The notes under the pieces: generated by a model
Told to the model about the DNA's origin: nothing
What the model saw: the letters and a program-made list of their open reading frames with translations, nothing else
The model's database searches: none
Program-made: the position numbers and the translations under genes
Shown here: positions 53,118-62,377 of the stretch, piece by piece
How the letters are laid out: each line of letters starts with the position of its first letter
Numbering within the stretch: the stretch's first letter is position 1
NCBI RefSeq assembly: GCF_005771435.1
Contig: NZ_VANI01000010.1
Location: 245,003 to 309,002, forward strand
Reading direction: 5' to 3'
Source: Microbulbifer harenosus
GTDB lineage: Bacteria > Pseudomonadota > Gammaproteobacteria > Pseudomonadales > Cellvibrionaceae
Length of the DNA stretch: 64,000 nt

Positions 53118-54091
53118 TGAACAGACGCATTCAGTCGGGCCTGTGCGCCATTGGCATGTTGTGCGCGGCCGCCGTGACGGCGGAAAGTACGGACAAAAAC
53201 ACATTCAAGTTCGTCTCGCTGACTTCCAGTGAAAACCAGCGCACCGGTATCGGCGTGGATTTCAATGTGCAGGATCTCGAGCTCGGGGCCGTGAAATTTT
53301 CCGCGCGCGGCACCTACTCGTTCGATGACGAGATTCGCGCAAAAGACCTGATGAGCTTCGGCATGAACGTCTCACTGGTGACCACGGGCGACTGCTACGA
53401 TGTCCCGCTGGATGACGGCGGCCCGATTGCGGTTGAACCGGGAACGATGCCGGGAACGGTGCCGGGAACGGTGCCGGGCACCGTGACAGATACCCCGCCG
53501 CGCAACAAATGCCCCTTCGGTAGTTGGCGCTTGATGTCTGAACTCACCTACGAGACAGACCAGGATTTCTCCAACAAAAATACCGTCGCAGGCCTGACCG
53601 CCGCGTGGGAGATGCCATCGGCGCACGAGAGCTATGTATTCCGGCAATTTTACTCCCTGCTGGATTTTGTCCCGAGTGTCATCCGCGCCACCACCGGCCG
53701 CCCGGGCAGTGACGACCTGCTGCTTGAGGAACCGATCGTATCCTTCACCGCGGGGCAAGTGGACCCGCAGCAAGACACGGTGCGCGAACAACTGCTGGGC
53801 AAACTGGACAGCTACTACCGCGGCGCCGCGGAAATATCCCTCACCACGCCACTGGCGCAATTCGATGGCAAGGACGTGATCCTCGCGTATGACTACCGCT
53901 ACTTCCGGGAAATTGATGCCGAGGCAGCCATCGAAGACGCAAACCTGCATCGCAGCCGCCTGTCGCAGTTCTCCCTGCGTATGCCCAGCGACAACAAACG
54001 TGGTTACGCCTTCGTGGGATATTCCTCCGGGCGGCTGCCGTTTGGAGTGGACGATGAAATACTGCAGCTGGGCTGGAGCTACCAGCTCTAG
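53117..54091 (+). CDS. Exported beta-rich (outer-membrane-type) protein
   Basis: A 324-residue protein with a signal peptide (1-22, AAAVTA-ES). It has alternating hydrophobic beta-strand patterns and ends in an aromatic/hydrophobic strand (LQLGWSYQL), like outer-membrane barrels. A loop carries PGTM-PGTV-PGTV-PGTV from a 12-bp tandem repeat between two cysteines (about 94 and 131). No family recognised. Translationally coupled to the preceding gene; a terminator follows. Confidence 0.7.
   Translation: MNRRIQSGLCAIGMLCAAAVTAESTDKNTFKFVSLTSSENQRTGIGVDFNVQDLELGAVKFSARGTYSFDDEIRAKDLMSFGMNVSLVTTGDCYDVPLDDGGPIAVEPGTMPGTVPGTVPGTVTDTPPRNKCPFGSWRLMSELTYETDQDFSNKNTVAGLTAAWEMPSAHESYVFRQFYSLLDFVPSVIRATTGRPGSDDLLLEEPIVSFTAGQVDPQQDTVREQLLGKLDSYYRGAAEISLTTPLAQFDGKDVILAYDYRYFREIDAEAAIEDANLHRSRLSQFSLRMPSDNKRGYAFVGYSSGRLPFGVDDEILQLGWSYQL
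53438..53485 (+). repeat. Four 12-bp tandem repeats in coding sequence
   Basis: Units CCGGGAACGATG, CCGGGAACGGTG (twice) and CCGGGCACCGTG follow one another and encode four PGT(M/V) repeats. Copy number may vary between strains without frameshift. Confidence 0.9.
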
Positions 54092-54117
54092 TCCCGGGCT
54101 ATATTCACCCACTAAAA

Positions 54118-54145
54118 AACGGGCGCTGCAGCGCCCGTTCTTATT
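54118..54145 (+). terminator. Terminator after the outer-membrane-type gene
   Basis: The palindrome AACGGGCGCT-GC-AGCGCCCGTT is followed by TCTTATTT, 26 bp after the stop. Leading A-run suggests some bidirectional use. Confidence 0.85.
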
Positions 54146-54344
54146 TGCCCCTGCCAACCAATTCCCGGTCAGCGCCTCCAAAAGATGACCGATATCCCAA
54201 ACGCACCAAAAACCCTTCCCCAATCGTCAGAGCGCAAGCGCGTTGTGAAGAATTGCGCACAATGCGCCACTTCAATCGCCCGTAGAATCGGCGTTCCCTC
54301 TTGAAAAAATGAACCTGGATGTGAAGTTTCAATCAAGGAACACA

Positions 54345-57300
54345 ATGCTCACTCACCACATAAAAAAATCATTCCTGATATTTGCGCTCCTCGTACTCGT
54401 CGGCTGCGGAGGCGGTGGCGGCTCATCTGACGACGCCTCGCCGGGCGACAGCGTGGAAACACCCGGCAACGACGGCGGAGATAATGGCGGTGGAGGCGGC
54501 GGTGATGACTCCAACCCATCCCCGCTTTCCGTGGATCTGCCGGAACAGATCACCCAGTACAACGACCAGGCGCTCCGCCTGAGCGGCAGTGCAACCGGCG
54601 ACGGCCCCCTCAGCTACCAGTGGCAGCAGGTATCCGGCCCAAGCGTGACCTTTGCCACACCCAATGCGGCGGCGACCGATGTGACTTACGCGCCGTCCAT
54701 GCAGACGGAGACTTTCGAATTCCGCCTTACCGCAAGCAATGCCAGTGATAGCGACAGCGACACCATCACCGTCACCCTCAAAGACCGCATCGCCGAAGCC
54801 GTACACACCGGCGACCCCACACTTCTGCCGGCAGACGCGAGCAAGTTGGAACAGCGTATCCTCGACCGGGTTGCCGAACGCCAGCAAAGCATTGCCGCAC
54901 TGCACGAGGAAATCTTTGGGGCAGACGCGGTAGTATTCGATCCCGGCAGGAATTCTCGTTACTTCTCACTCGACAGCCTCGGCGACGTGCTGCAAGTGGT
55001 GGTCGGCAACAAGGGCAACACCTTTGTCACCGCCACCGATAAAGACCAGTACCGCACCGTCGCCATTGGCGACAATGTGATTGTCGAACTCGATGGCGGC
55101 GGCCACGCGGCATTTGCGCAGCCGATGGTAAACCTGCTCGACTGGCTGCTGGCCCCGAAAGGCGTGGCTCTTTCCAACCAGGGCACCGTGAACATTGCAC
55201 TGATGCAGATGAGTTCCAGCAACATGAACGCCAGTGAGCGCTGGCTGCAGGCGCAGAACCCGAACGTCGCCATTACCCGCTGTACCGTCGAGGCCGAGCT
55301 GGCCGGCTGCCTCAATGGTGCCCATCTGATCATCACCGGCGCGGCCGATACCGCCATGGCGGAGGCATCCGTTTCCGCGGCGCTGGCGCAGGCGGTGGCC
55401 AACCAGCAGTCGCTGTTGTATGTGCACACCAACAGCTGGAATTCCACCGCGCTCACCAACCCCATCCTCCATTTTTTTGAGGTGCAGACGGAAAGCCCCG
55501 GCGGTGCAGGCAACTACTTCTCGGAAGACGCGGCCAATTGGACCTCCGCCACCGACATGCGCGCAAGCCACTCCACCCTCACCGGGGTGGCCAGACTGGT
55601 AGGGCGCTTCAAGGACAACAGCTTTAGCTTCCAGATCAGCCAGTGCGCCAACGAGGACAACAACTGCAGCAACCTGCCGGCCTACGACAGCGAATTCCGC
55701 ACCATTGCCAATACGCTGCGCGGTATCCCCCTGCGCTTCGATCAGCGGGCTGTGGATATCTTTGCGGTAACCGGTAAATACCACCTCGAAAAACTGCTGA
55801 TCCTGCTTGCCGATAAGTACCGCGAAACCGTGGACTTCCCCATGTGGAAAGACCAGACCCCCACGGTCGACTTCCTAAAAAGCTATTTCGCCGACGGCAT
55901 GGTGTACACCACCCGCGCACACAACCCAGGGCAACCGGACCTCGGCAGCTTCAGCCGTTCCGACTTCAGCCATATCACGCCCGCGGACAAAACCGTCGCC
56001 ATCACCAGCCGCCGCCCGTTCCGCGCCGCCGGCGTCTACGCCCTGCCGGGCCAGACCTTCACCGTCACCCGCACCGATAACAACAGCGGGGTTGCCGCCA
56101 GCGTGTTCATCAACACCCAGCGCGACGGTTCCACCCGCCATATGTACCCCTCGACCAGCGGCAACACATGGGGTTACGTGCGGCCCAAGTTCCTGCAATC
56201 CCAGCGCATACCGATAAACGCCGGAGAAACGCTGGTACTCACCTCCCCCTACGGCGGCCCGGTGCAAATCGGCTTCGCCGACAAGGGTACGGCCATGACG
56301 TTCGTCTTCGAAAATGTGGGCCTGCACCCCTTCTGGAAAACCGGCGGTGACGACGCGGCGTTCGCCGCGGCACTGGGCTCCGACCAGTACGACTGGGCAG
56401 AGATCGCCACCGACTACTTCGAGATCCACTCCCTCGGCAGCCGCATGGCCAACACCCTGGCCGACGACAGCCGCTGGGACACCCCGAGCGAACTGGAACG
56501 CTATCTCACCAAGTACCACCACAACTACTTCCGCATACTCACCGGCGTACAGGGCGAAGATATCGACGCCATGCCGGAGATACACGACTTCGCCACCGGC
56601 AACGGCTTCACTCTCTCGACCTGGGACCAGGTGCACCACGGCAATATGGACCAGTCCGCCTGCGGTGCCGGCTGCTCCGGCAACCCCTACGACGCCACCT
56701 GGGATTTCTCCATCCTCGGCCACGGCGACCTGCACGAAGTCGGGCACACCGTGGAGAGCGGCCGCTTCAAGTTCAACGGCTTTGAAGGCCACGCCACCAC
56801 CAACTTCTACTCCTACTACGCCAAATCCCGCGCGCAGGACGAAGACGGTGTGGCCGCCAACTGCCAGAGCCTGCCGTTTGACACCATCAGTGCCGACATC
56901 CAGGCCAGCCGGAGTGAGCCCGACCCCGCCGCCTATATGGCCGCCCGCGGCTACAGCGGCTGGAACTACGGCGTGGCCCTGATCATTGAAATGATGATGC
57001 ACGCCGAAGAGGAGGGTGCCCTCGCGGACGGCTGGAACCTGATCCCGAGGCTGCACATCCTCGAGCGCACGTTCAACGCCGCGAAGGGCAACGACACCGA
57101 CTGGGCCGCCGGCAAAGGCGCACTGGGCTTCGGCAGCTACACCCGCACCCAGGCCAACGCCATCGACAACAACGACTGGTTGCTGATCACCGCCAGCCGC
57201 GCCACCGGCCTGGACTACCGCCCCTACTTCGACCTGATCGGCCAGGGCTACAGCGCGGAAGCCGATGCGCAGGTGGCGAGTTTTGATTACGAGGCGGTCG

Positions 57301-57377
57301 ACCGCGCCTTCTATATGCCCGCAAACAACAGCGGCTATTGCGATGCGCTGGCGGGGCACGCCAAGCAGGTTTACTGA
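54345..57377 (+). CDS. ImpA-like (M60/M88-type) metallopeptidase lipoprotein
   Basis: A 1010-residue surface or periplasmic lipoprotein: signal with lipobox LVGC (Cys21), then a flexible Gly/Asp/Ser linker (about 22-65). A PKD/cadherin-like beta domain follows (about 70-150, LSYQWQQVSGPSVTF). A long region like the N-terminal parts of Pseudomonas ImpA comes next, then the gluzincin domain with HEVGH at 797-801 (GHGDLHEVGHTVES). ImpA-type enzymes cut mucin-like O-glycosylated proteins, so a role in degrading host or algal glycoproteins is inferred. The ATG at 54345 has AAGGA at 6 bp. The gene stands alone. Confidence 0.88.
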   Translation: MLTHHIKKSFLIFALLVLVGCGGGGGSSDDASPGDSVETPGNDGGDNGGGGGGDDSNPSPLSVDLPEQITQYNDQALRLSGSATGDGPLSYQWQQVSGPSVTFATPNAAATDVTYAPSMQTETFEFRLTASNASDSDSDTITVTLKDRIAEAVHTGDPTLLPADASKLEQRILDRVAERQQSIAALHEEIFGADAVVFDPGRNSRYFSLDSLGDVLQVVVGNKGNTFVTATDKDQYRTVAIGDNVIVELDGGGHAAFAQPMVNLLDWLLAPKGVALSNQGTVNIALMQMSSSNMNASERWLQAQNPNVAITRCTVEAELAGCLNGAHLIITGAADTAMAEASVSAALAQAVANQQSLLYVHTNSWNSTALTNPILHFFEVQTESPGGAGNYFSEDAANWTSATDMRASHSTLTGVARLVGRFKDNSFSFQISQCANEDNNCSNLPAYDSEFRTIANTLRGIPLRFDQRAVDIFAVTGKYHLEKLLILLADKYRETVDFPMWKDQTPTVDFLKSYFADGMVYTTRAHNPGQPDLGSFSRSDFSHITPADKTVAITSRRPFRAAGVYALPGQTFTVTRTDNNSGVAASVFINTQRDGSTRHMYPSTSGNTWGYVRPKFLQSQRIPINAGETLVLTSPYGGPVQIGFADKGTAMTFVFENVGLHPFWKTGGDDAAFAAALGSDQYDWAEIATDYFEIHSLGSRMANTLADDSRWDTPSELERYLTKYHHNYFRILTGVQGEDIDAMPEIHDFATGNGFTLSTWDQVHHGNMDQSACGAGCSGNPYDATWDFSILGHGDLHEVGHTVESGRFKFNGFEGHATTNFYSYYAKSRAQDEDGVAANCQSLPFDTISADIQASRSEPDPAAYMAARGYSGWNYGVALIIEMMMHAEEEGALADGWNLIPRLHILERTFNAAKGNDTDWAAGKGALGFGSYTRTQANAIDNNDWLLITASRATGLDYRPYFDLIGQGYSAEADAQVASFDYEAVDRAFYMPANNSGYCDALAGHAKQVY

Positions 57378-57651
57378 GAGTAACCGACTGATCCACAACC
57401 TCGGGAGGGCGGCAAGAACCAATGCCGCCCTCCTTTCCCCGCGCCGCTTCCACAGGCGCCCCCAGCGAGAGCGCCGGATCGGCGTAGTCCACATATCCGC
57501 GCACGCACTATCGTCGGCCAACGGCTTGCGTGATATAACACACGTCAAACGGCCCGCAGACGCCATTCCGACCGGACAACCGGTCCAGCGTTCTGCCGGA
57601 AGCACGCTTCCGCCGCCAGATAATAAACAACACTAAAAGAGCAGATCCCAC

Positions 57652-58152
57652 ATGAAAAAGACTCTTTCCCTGCTACTTGGGGCCACCGTTCTACAGGGCT
57701 GCGCCACACTGCTGCCCCCCAACAACCCCAACGAATTTGCCGAAAAACTGAGCGACTCCGCCTTCGGCCGGGTATACAGCACCACCCCCGCCATTCCCTA
57801 TCGGGATTCCGTGCGCAACCTGCAGATCAATATGGACACCTGCGTGGAAGGCATCCGCCAGGACGCCACCATCAATACCCTCGACAACCTCATCGGCGGC
57901 GCCTCCGGCATCTGGCACTACGCCATCACCGCCGTCACCGACACCCTCACCCAGTTCACCATCCGCAGAGAAGCCCTGGGCCTCACCGGCCCACAACACA
58001 AAGGCGGCAATATCGTCGCAGTGATCAATGTGGAGCAGCAGCAGGATACCGGCGTGTCGATTACCGGCTATTCGCCGTGGGGTTCGGACTGGTTTATGCA
58101 GCCGGTGATGGCGTGGGGCGAGGGGGAGAATGCGGCTTGTCCGATTGGTTGA
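57652..58152 (+). CDS. Small hypothetical lipoprotein
   Basis: A 166-residue lipoprotein with signal and lipobox LQGC (Cys17). The mature part has alternating strands and two further Cys (TCVEGIR and the C-terminal NAACPIG) that could form a disulfide. No family recognised. It is monocistronic: a 274-bp gap without a gene lies upstream and a clear terminator downstream. Confidence 0.75.
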   Translation: MKKTLSLLLGATVLQGCATLLPPNNPNEFAEKLSDSAFGRVYSTTPAIPYRDSVRNLQINMDTCVEGIRQDATINTLDNLIGGASGIWHYAITAVTDTLTQFTIRREALGLTGPQHKGGNIVAVINVEQQQDTGVSITGYSPWGSDWFMQPVMAWGEGENAACPIG

Positions 58153-58170
58153 GGTAGCCTTATAAAACCT

Positions 58171-58197
58171 GCCCGGGAAGGTCCCGGGCTTGTTCTA
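58171..58197 (+). terminator. Terminator after the small lipoprotein
   Basis: Perfect 8-bp stem GCCCGGGA/TCCCGGGC with a 3-base loop followed by TTGTTCT, 18 bp after the stop. Confidence 0.85.
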
Positions 58198-58506
58198 GCG
58201 TCATATCCCGTGCAGTGGATTCCCATTTGCGCATTAATTCCCGACAAGTAAAGCAATGGCCAGCACCTTCTGTCAGGCCAAACATCCTCACCCCGCATAT
58301 AAAATTCGCGAACCCCTCTACGACAATATTCAGATATGTAATGCACTTGCGCCTCACAAGGTAAGTGAGTGCAAACTTCGGAAATTACACGCGCTTACAC
58401 ATATCTTGCCAGCCGACAGCCCGCGCGCTATAAAACGAGAAAGGCAGAAACTGTGACGAACGTCCCATTTCTTATCTAGGTAGGTCACTAACAAAAAGGA
58501 TAAATC
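58198..58506. other. Gene-poor stretch left of the A+T-rich island
   Basis: No convincing gene. A 65-codon open frame on the minus strand (58160-58357) contains a CFTCRELM block, but its last codons are the terminator hairpin. Composition begins to fall from the GC-rich core here. A ribosome-site-like AAGGA near 58496 precedes the broken gene described next. Confidence 0.5.
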
Positions 58507-58886
58507 ATGACTGCCACCTCGCCTGATCTGCCGAAAGAATACTCGACCTACTTTTGAATCGGCCCCGTTGTAGGAACCTGGATCATCGAAAAGGCGGGCC
58601 CTGATAAGTGCCACAGTTATCGTGATTTATAGCTGGGTCCATTACAGCAGTAAAAGAATATATTAAGGAACTGCTGCGTGTTTCGGAGCTGTACATTTCA
58701 ACTAATCACAGCCCTTACTTTTTGAACAATCAAACGCACCACCATGTAAAGATTACAATTAAAGCAATACATCTGGACGCCTATGAATACAACGATCAGA
58801 TGCGCACACAGCCGAAAGACAAGCAACCAAGTATAAAGCTAATCATCAGAAGTAAAATAAAAGGAGCATACAGTGGATTTTATTGA
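58507..58886 (+). pseudogene. Decayed gene at the left edge of the A+T-rich island
   Basis: An ATG with AAGGA at correct spacing opens a frame that meets TGA after 16 codons (58555-58557). The frame then continues readable (IGPVVGTWIIEKAGPDKCHS) to a TAG at 58630. A second frame, open from 58626 to its TGA at 58884, reads as a protein C-terminus (VKEYIKELLRVSELYIS, HLDAYEYNDQM) and overlaps the start of the nuclease gene, as operon genes do. One in-frame stop plus one frameshift would account for this. It is also possible that two different remnants meet here. No family recognised. Confidence 0.45.
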
Positions 58887-59979
58887 AAGATTGCAAGGAT
58901 TATCAAAGAAGGCGGCTCAAGTATCTGCAAGCTTGGCCACGGAAGAAGCCACTAAAAACGCATTAGTAATGCCATTCTTGCATTCAGTGCTAGGCTACGA
59001 TGTCTTTGATCCAAGTGAAGTAATTCCAGAATTTACTGCAGACACTGGGACGAAAAAAGGCGAAAAAGTAGATTATGCACTCATCAAAAATGGTGAAGTC
59101 CAAATACTTATCGAATGCAAAAAATACGGAGAAAAACTTGTCTCACGGCATGCAAGTCAATTGTTCAGATATTTTTCCGTCACGAACGCAAGAATTGCCA
59201 TTTTAACCAACGGTACAGTATACGAATTCTACACAGACCTAGACGCCCCAAATAAAATGGACGAAAAGCCATTCCTGGTGCTAGATATAGAAGATATTGA
59301 TGATCATATTGTTCCGGAGGTAAAAAAGCTAACAAAAACATCTTTCGATGTCGAATCTATTGTTGATGCTGCCGGAGAACTCAAATATTTAAGTCAAATA
59401 AAGAGATTACTTGAACTTCAGTTTCAACAACCCGAAGAAGAGTTTGTAAAGTTTTTCGCATCCCGCGTTTACGATGGCGTGCTAACAGCTAAGGTCAGAA
59501 CTCAATTCCAAGATATTACCGAAAAAGCGCTGAAGCAGTTCCTAAATGATAGTATAAACGAACGGCTAAAATCTGCGATAGGAGCAAATAGCAAACCAAC
59601 CTCCGGAGAAATAACAAATAAAGAAGTTGAATCTGAAATTAGCAACTTCAACAATGAAAATGAGTCAAAAATTTTCACAACGGAAGAGGAATTAGATGGT
59701 TACAACATTGTAAGAGCTATCGTCAGACAAAAAATTGCCATTGAACGTATAGTCCCCAGAGACACACAGAGTTATTTTGGAGTCCTTCTTGATGACAACA
59801 ATAGAAAACCTATTTGCCGACTCCACTTCAATGCAAAACAAAAATATATAGGCATATTTGATATTGACAAAAAAGAAATTCGACACCCAATCGAAACAAT
59901 TGATGAAATATTTAATTACAGCGAACAGCTTTTGAAGACAATATCTTTCTATGAAGAAAAAATTCTAGAGAATAGCTAA
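58873..59979 (+). CDS. Stand-alone HSDR_N-type PD-(D/E)xK nuclease-like protein
   Basis: A 368-residue protein whose N-terminal half resembles the nuclease domain of type I restriction R subunits (HSDR_N). The core reads KVDYALIKNGEVQILIECKK, with active-site-like Asp67, Glu81 and Lys83, and a preceding helix with TEEATKNALVMPFL. No helicase motor follows. The C-terminal part (about 180-368) is helical and then beta-rich and is not recognised. The GTG start has AAGGAG at 7 bp. The gene is strikingly A+T-rich compared with the core genome, a sign of transfer. No methylase or specificity subunit is near. The coiled-coil membrane gene follows 20 bp later. Confidence 0.8.
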   Translation: MDFIERLQGLSKKAAQVSASLATEEATKNALVMPFLHSVLGYDVFDPSEVIPEFTADTGTKKGEKVDYALIKNGEVQILIECKKYGEKLVSRHASQLFRYFSVTNARIAILTNGTVYEFYTDLDAPNKMDEKPFLVLDIEDIDDHIVPEVKKLTKTSFDVESIVDAAGELKYLSQIKRLLELQFQQPEEEFVKFFASRVYDGVLTAKVRTQFQDITEKALKQFLNDSINERLKSAIGANSKPTSGEITNKEVESEISNFNNENESKIFTTEEELDGYNIVRAIVRQKIAIERIVPRDTQSYFGVLLDDNNRKPICRLHFNAKQKYIGIFDIDKKEIRHPIETIDEIFNYSEQLLKTISFYEEKILENS

Positions 59980-59999
59980 TACTAGGTTGGACTCCGAAA

Positions 60000-61460
60000 A
60001 TGAAGAAAAAACCAAACTTAGAAGAAGAAATAAAATGGCTGTCGACTGAAATCGAAAAAATTAAGGACAGAATCCCTCCAAATATTGAAGATTACATCAG
60101 AGAAGCTCAGCAAGCATCTAAAAAAACGTCTGAATTCAGAAATAGAGCTTCTGAAGCAAAACAAGCAGCAGAAACCCACTTGCAACAAGTGCAAAATTCC
60201 ATAGCAAAAATAAAGGAATTAGAAAGCCAAACCCTGACATCAAAAAACGAAATCGATGATTTAATTAAGCACATAAAAAATTACCATGAAAAAGCAAAGG
60301 AGCTAGCAAGCAGCATAGAACAGGTTGAGGAAATTTTCTCAGAAAACGAAAACCTAGAAGAAAATATTTCATACTTGAAAAGCATTTCAGAGTCAGGAGA
60401 ACAACAACAAAGCAAAATTAACGCTATATACAAAGGAATAACAAGCAGGAAAAACGAACTAGATTCAATTTTCTACGAAATAATGGGGTATGAAGAAGAA
60501 ATCATTGATGAAGAAACAGGAGAAGAAAAAACAGAAAAAGTTGAAGGTTTAAAGGATAAGCTCTCAGCCTCATACTCAAAATTATCCAATGAAATAAAAT
60601 CTTCAAAGTTAGAAATTGAACAACTTTTAAAAAAAACAGAAATGGAATTAGAAAACGAAATAGATCTCAACAAATCAAAACTTGAAGAAACAATTTCAAA
60701 CTGGGATTCAGATTTCAAACGCCATTCCGAAAAAATCCGAAAACTGCTCCCAGACGCATTAACGGCAGGACTAAGTAGCGCATACCAAGAAAAAAGGAAA
60801 GCAGAGCTTCTAGAGCGGAACTCGTCATACTCCTCATTCAAATGGTCAATCTTTGGTCTGTTTTCAATTTCTTTAATACCCTTTGCGCTAAACTCATATC
60901 TATTTTACGAAGGAAAAACACTAGAGCAAATTCTTTTAGATCTCCCTCATACAATAATCGCCATACTACCCGTTTATGTACCTCTTTTATGGATAGCATA
61001 CTCGTCAGGGAAAAAAGTCAATTTGTCAAAACGGCTAGTCGAAGAATACACACATAAAGAAGTCCTCAGTAAGACATTTGAGGGGCTCTCCAATCAAATC
61101 GAAAGCTTGGGTTACTCAGAAGACACTACTGCGCTGAGAATAAAACTACTTCATAACATTCTGGACGTCAGCTCCGAAAACCCGGGGAAGTTAATATCTG
61201 ACTATAACAAGGCGGATCATCCAATTTTTGACGCTCTTGAAAAAAGCGTGAAATTAGGAGATGCAATAGATAAATTATCAAAGATACCAGGACTTAGAAG
61301 ACTAGCTACAACTTTAGAAAACAACTTTCAAAGCGCTTTCTACGAAACAAACAAAAAAATAAATAACACTATAGATTCGGTGATTAAATCGAAAGACGAA
61401 GATAAAAGCGAGGCCAAGAAAAGGCAGCCTCACCCGGAAGAAAAAAATGAAATCGCTTAG
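60000..61460 (+). CDS. Long coiled-coil protein with two membrane helices
   Basis: A 486-residue protein, not recognised as a named family. Residues 1-275 are almost continuous charged coiled coil (Lys/Glu/Gln heptads). Two membrane helices follow (about 282-303 and 316-335), then a C-terminal cytosolic part with a conserved-looking LSKRLVEEYTHKEVLSKTFEGL block (about 342-363) and a basic, acidic tail. Both ends are likely cytoplasmic. It is A+T-rich like the nuclease gene 20 bp upstream and is probably in the same operon. A membrane-tethered sensor or scaffold for the nuclease is a guess from architecture. Confidence 0.75.
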   Translation: MKKKPNLEEEIKWLSTEIEKIKDRIPPNIEDYIREAQQASKKTSEFRNRASEAKQAAETHLQQVQNSIAKIKELESQTLTSKNEIDDLIKHIKNYHEKAKELASSIEQVEEIFSENENLEENISYLKSISESGEQQQSKINAIYKGITSRKNELDSIFYEIMGYEEEIIDEETGEEKTEKVEGLKDKLSASYSKLSNEIKSSKLEIEQLLKKTEMELENEIDLNKSKLEETISNWDSDFKRHSEKIRKLLPDALTAGLSSAYQEKRKAELLERNSSYSSFKWSIFGLFSISLIPFALNSYLFYEGKTLEQILLDLPHTIIAILPVYVPLLWIAYSSGKKVNLSKRLVEEYTHKEVLSKTFEGLSNQIESLGYSEDTTALRIKLLHNILDVSSENPGKLISDYNKADHPIFDALEKSVKLGDAIDKLSKIPGLRRLATTLENNFQSAFYETNKKINNTIDSVIKSKDEDKSEAKKRQPHPEEKNEIA

Positions 61461-61514
61461 CCAAACAGAAAATCCTAGGGCCAAGATTTGAGTTAACAGT
61501 AAAGAATTAAAACA

Positions 61515-62288
61515 ATGAATTTCGATCCACTCATTAATCAAGCGCTGTCGATAGCATCCTGGCTAGTTTCTATAGCCTTAATCGCCAGAATCTTGAAATC
61601 ACCTTGGTTCAAAGGACTCTGGGGCGAGGCTCTGGTGAGATTTTTGGGGCGGCTACTCCTGCCCACCGACATATACCACCGTTTCCACAACGTAACTCTG
61701 ACCACGCCCGACGGCACTACGCAGATTGACCATATATTCGTATCCCGCTTCGGCATCTTCGTGGTGGAAACCAAGAATATGCAAGGCTGGATTTTTGGTG
61801 GCGAGCACCAGGCACAGTGGACCCAGCGGATCTATAAAAAGTCTTTCAAATTCCAGAACCCTCTCAGGCAGAACTACAAGCATGTAAAGGCGTTGGAAGC
61901 GCTGCTTGATGTTTCCACAGATACCATTCACTCCGTGGTGGTATTTGTCGGGAACAGTACCTTTAAAACACCGATGCCAGCCAACGTCACCAAAGAAGGC
62001 GGTTATATCCGCTACGTTAAATCATTCACGACACCAGTGCTTACCGAAAACGAAGTTGAGGCCATTGTTGACCAGATCCAATCCGGCCGCCTTGCGTCCA
62101 CGCGGGATACGCATCGGCGACATGTGCAACAACTTAAAGCCCGCAATAATCCTTTGGCGGAAAAGCTCTGCCCAAAATGTGGGGGCAGAATGCTCCAGCG
62201 CACCAGCAAGCGTGGTGCGAATGCGGGCAAGAAATTCTTGGGCTGTTCGGCATTTCCAGATTGCAGAATGGTTCAACCATTAACATGA
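61515..62288 (+). CDS. Membrane-anchored NERD nuclease with topoisomerase-type zinc finger
   Basis: A 257-residue protein with an N-terminal membrane helix (about 9-26). A NERD domain follows (about 35-150) with nuclease-like residues Glu38, Asp72 (QIDHIFV) and Glu85-x-Lys87 (VVETKN). A C-terminal four-cysteine zinc ribbon of the topoisomerase I type (Cys219, 222, 244, 250) would bind nucleic acid. NERD proteins are widespread and linked to DNA processing; their biology is little known. Base composition rises back to near core level inside this gene, so it may be the right edge of the island. Spacing to the coiled-coil gene is 54 bp. Confidence 0.88.
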   Translation: MNFDPLINQALSIASWLVSIALIARILKSPWFKGLWGEALVRFLGRLLLPTDIYHRFHNVTLTTPDGTTQIDHIFVSRFGIFVVETKNMQGWIFGGEHQAQWTQRIYKKSFKFQNPLRQNYKHVKALEALLDVSTDTIHSVVVFVGNSTFKTPMPANVTKEGGYIRYVKSFTTPVLTENEVEAIVDQIQSGRLASTRDTHRRHVQQLKARNNPLAEKLCPKCGGRMLQRTSKRGANAGKKFLGCSAFPDCRMVQPLT

Positions 62289-62377
62289 CCCCATAAATGG
62301 ACACAGGTATTGATACCCATTTGAGTTCCATCTTAGTAAATTCGCACATTCTCCTGCTGTAATCTCAAGGAAGAAAA

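Noticed and set aside
55875..57605. 576-codon open frame opposite the ImpA-like gene
   Set aside because: Shadow frame, Val/Gly/Ala-rich with no motifs, overlapping the catalytic HEVGH region on the other strand.
58160..58357. 65-codon minus-strand frame with a CxxC motif
   Set aside because: Its last codons are the lipoprotein terminator hairpin, and it has no clear ribosome site; kept only as a note.
58555..58557. TGA as a selenocysteine codon
   Set aside because: No SECIS-like hairpin directly follows, the downstream frame soon ends, and no selenoprotein family fits.
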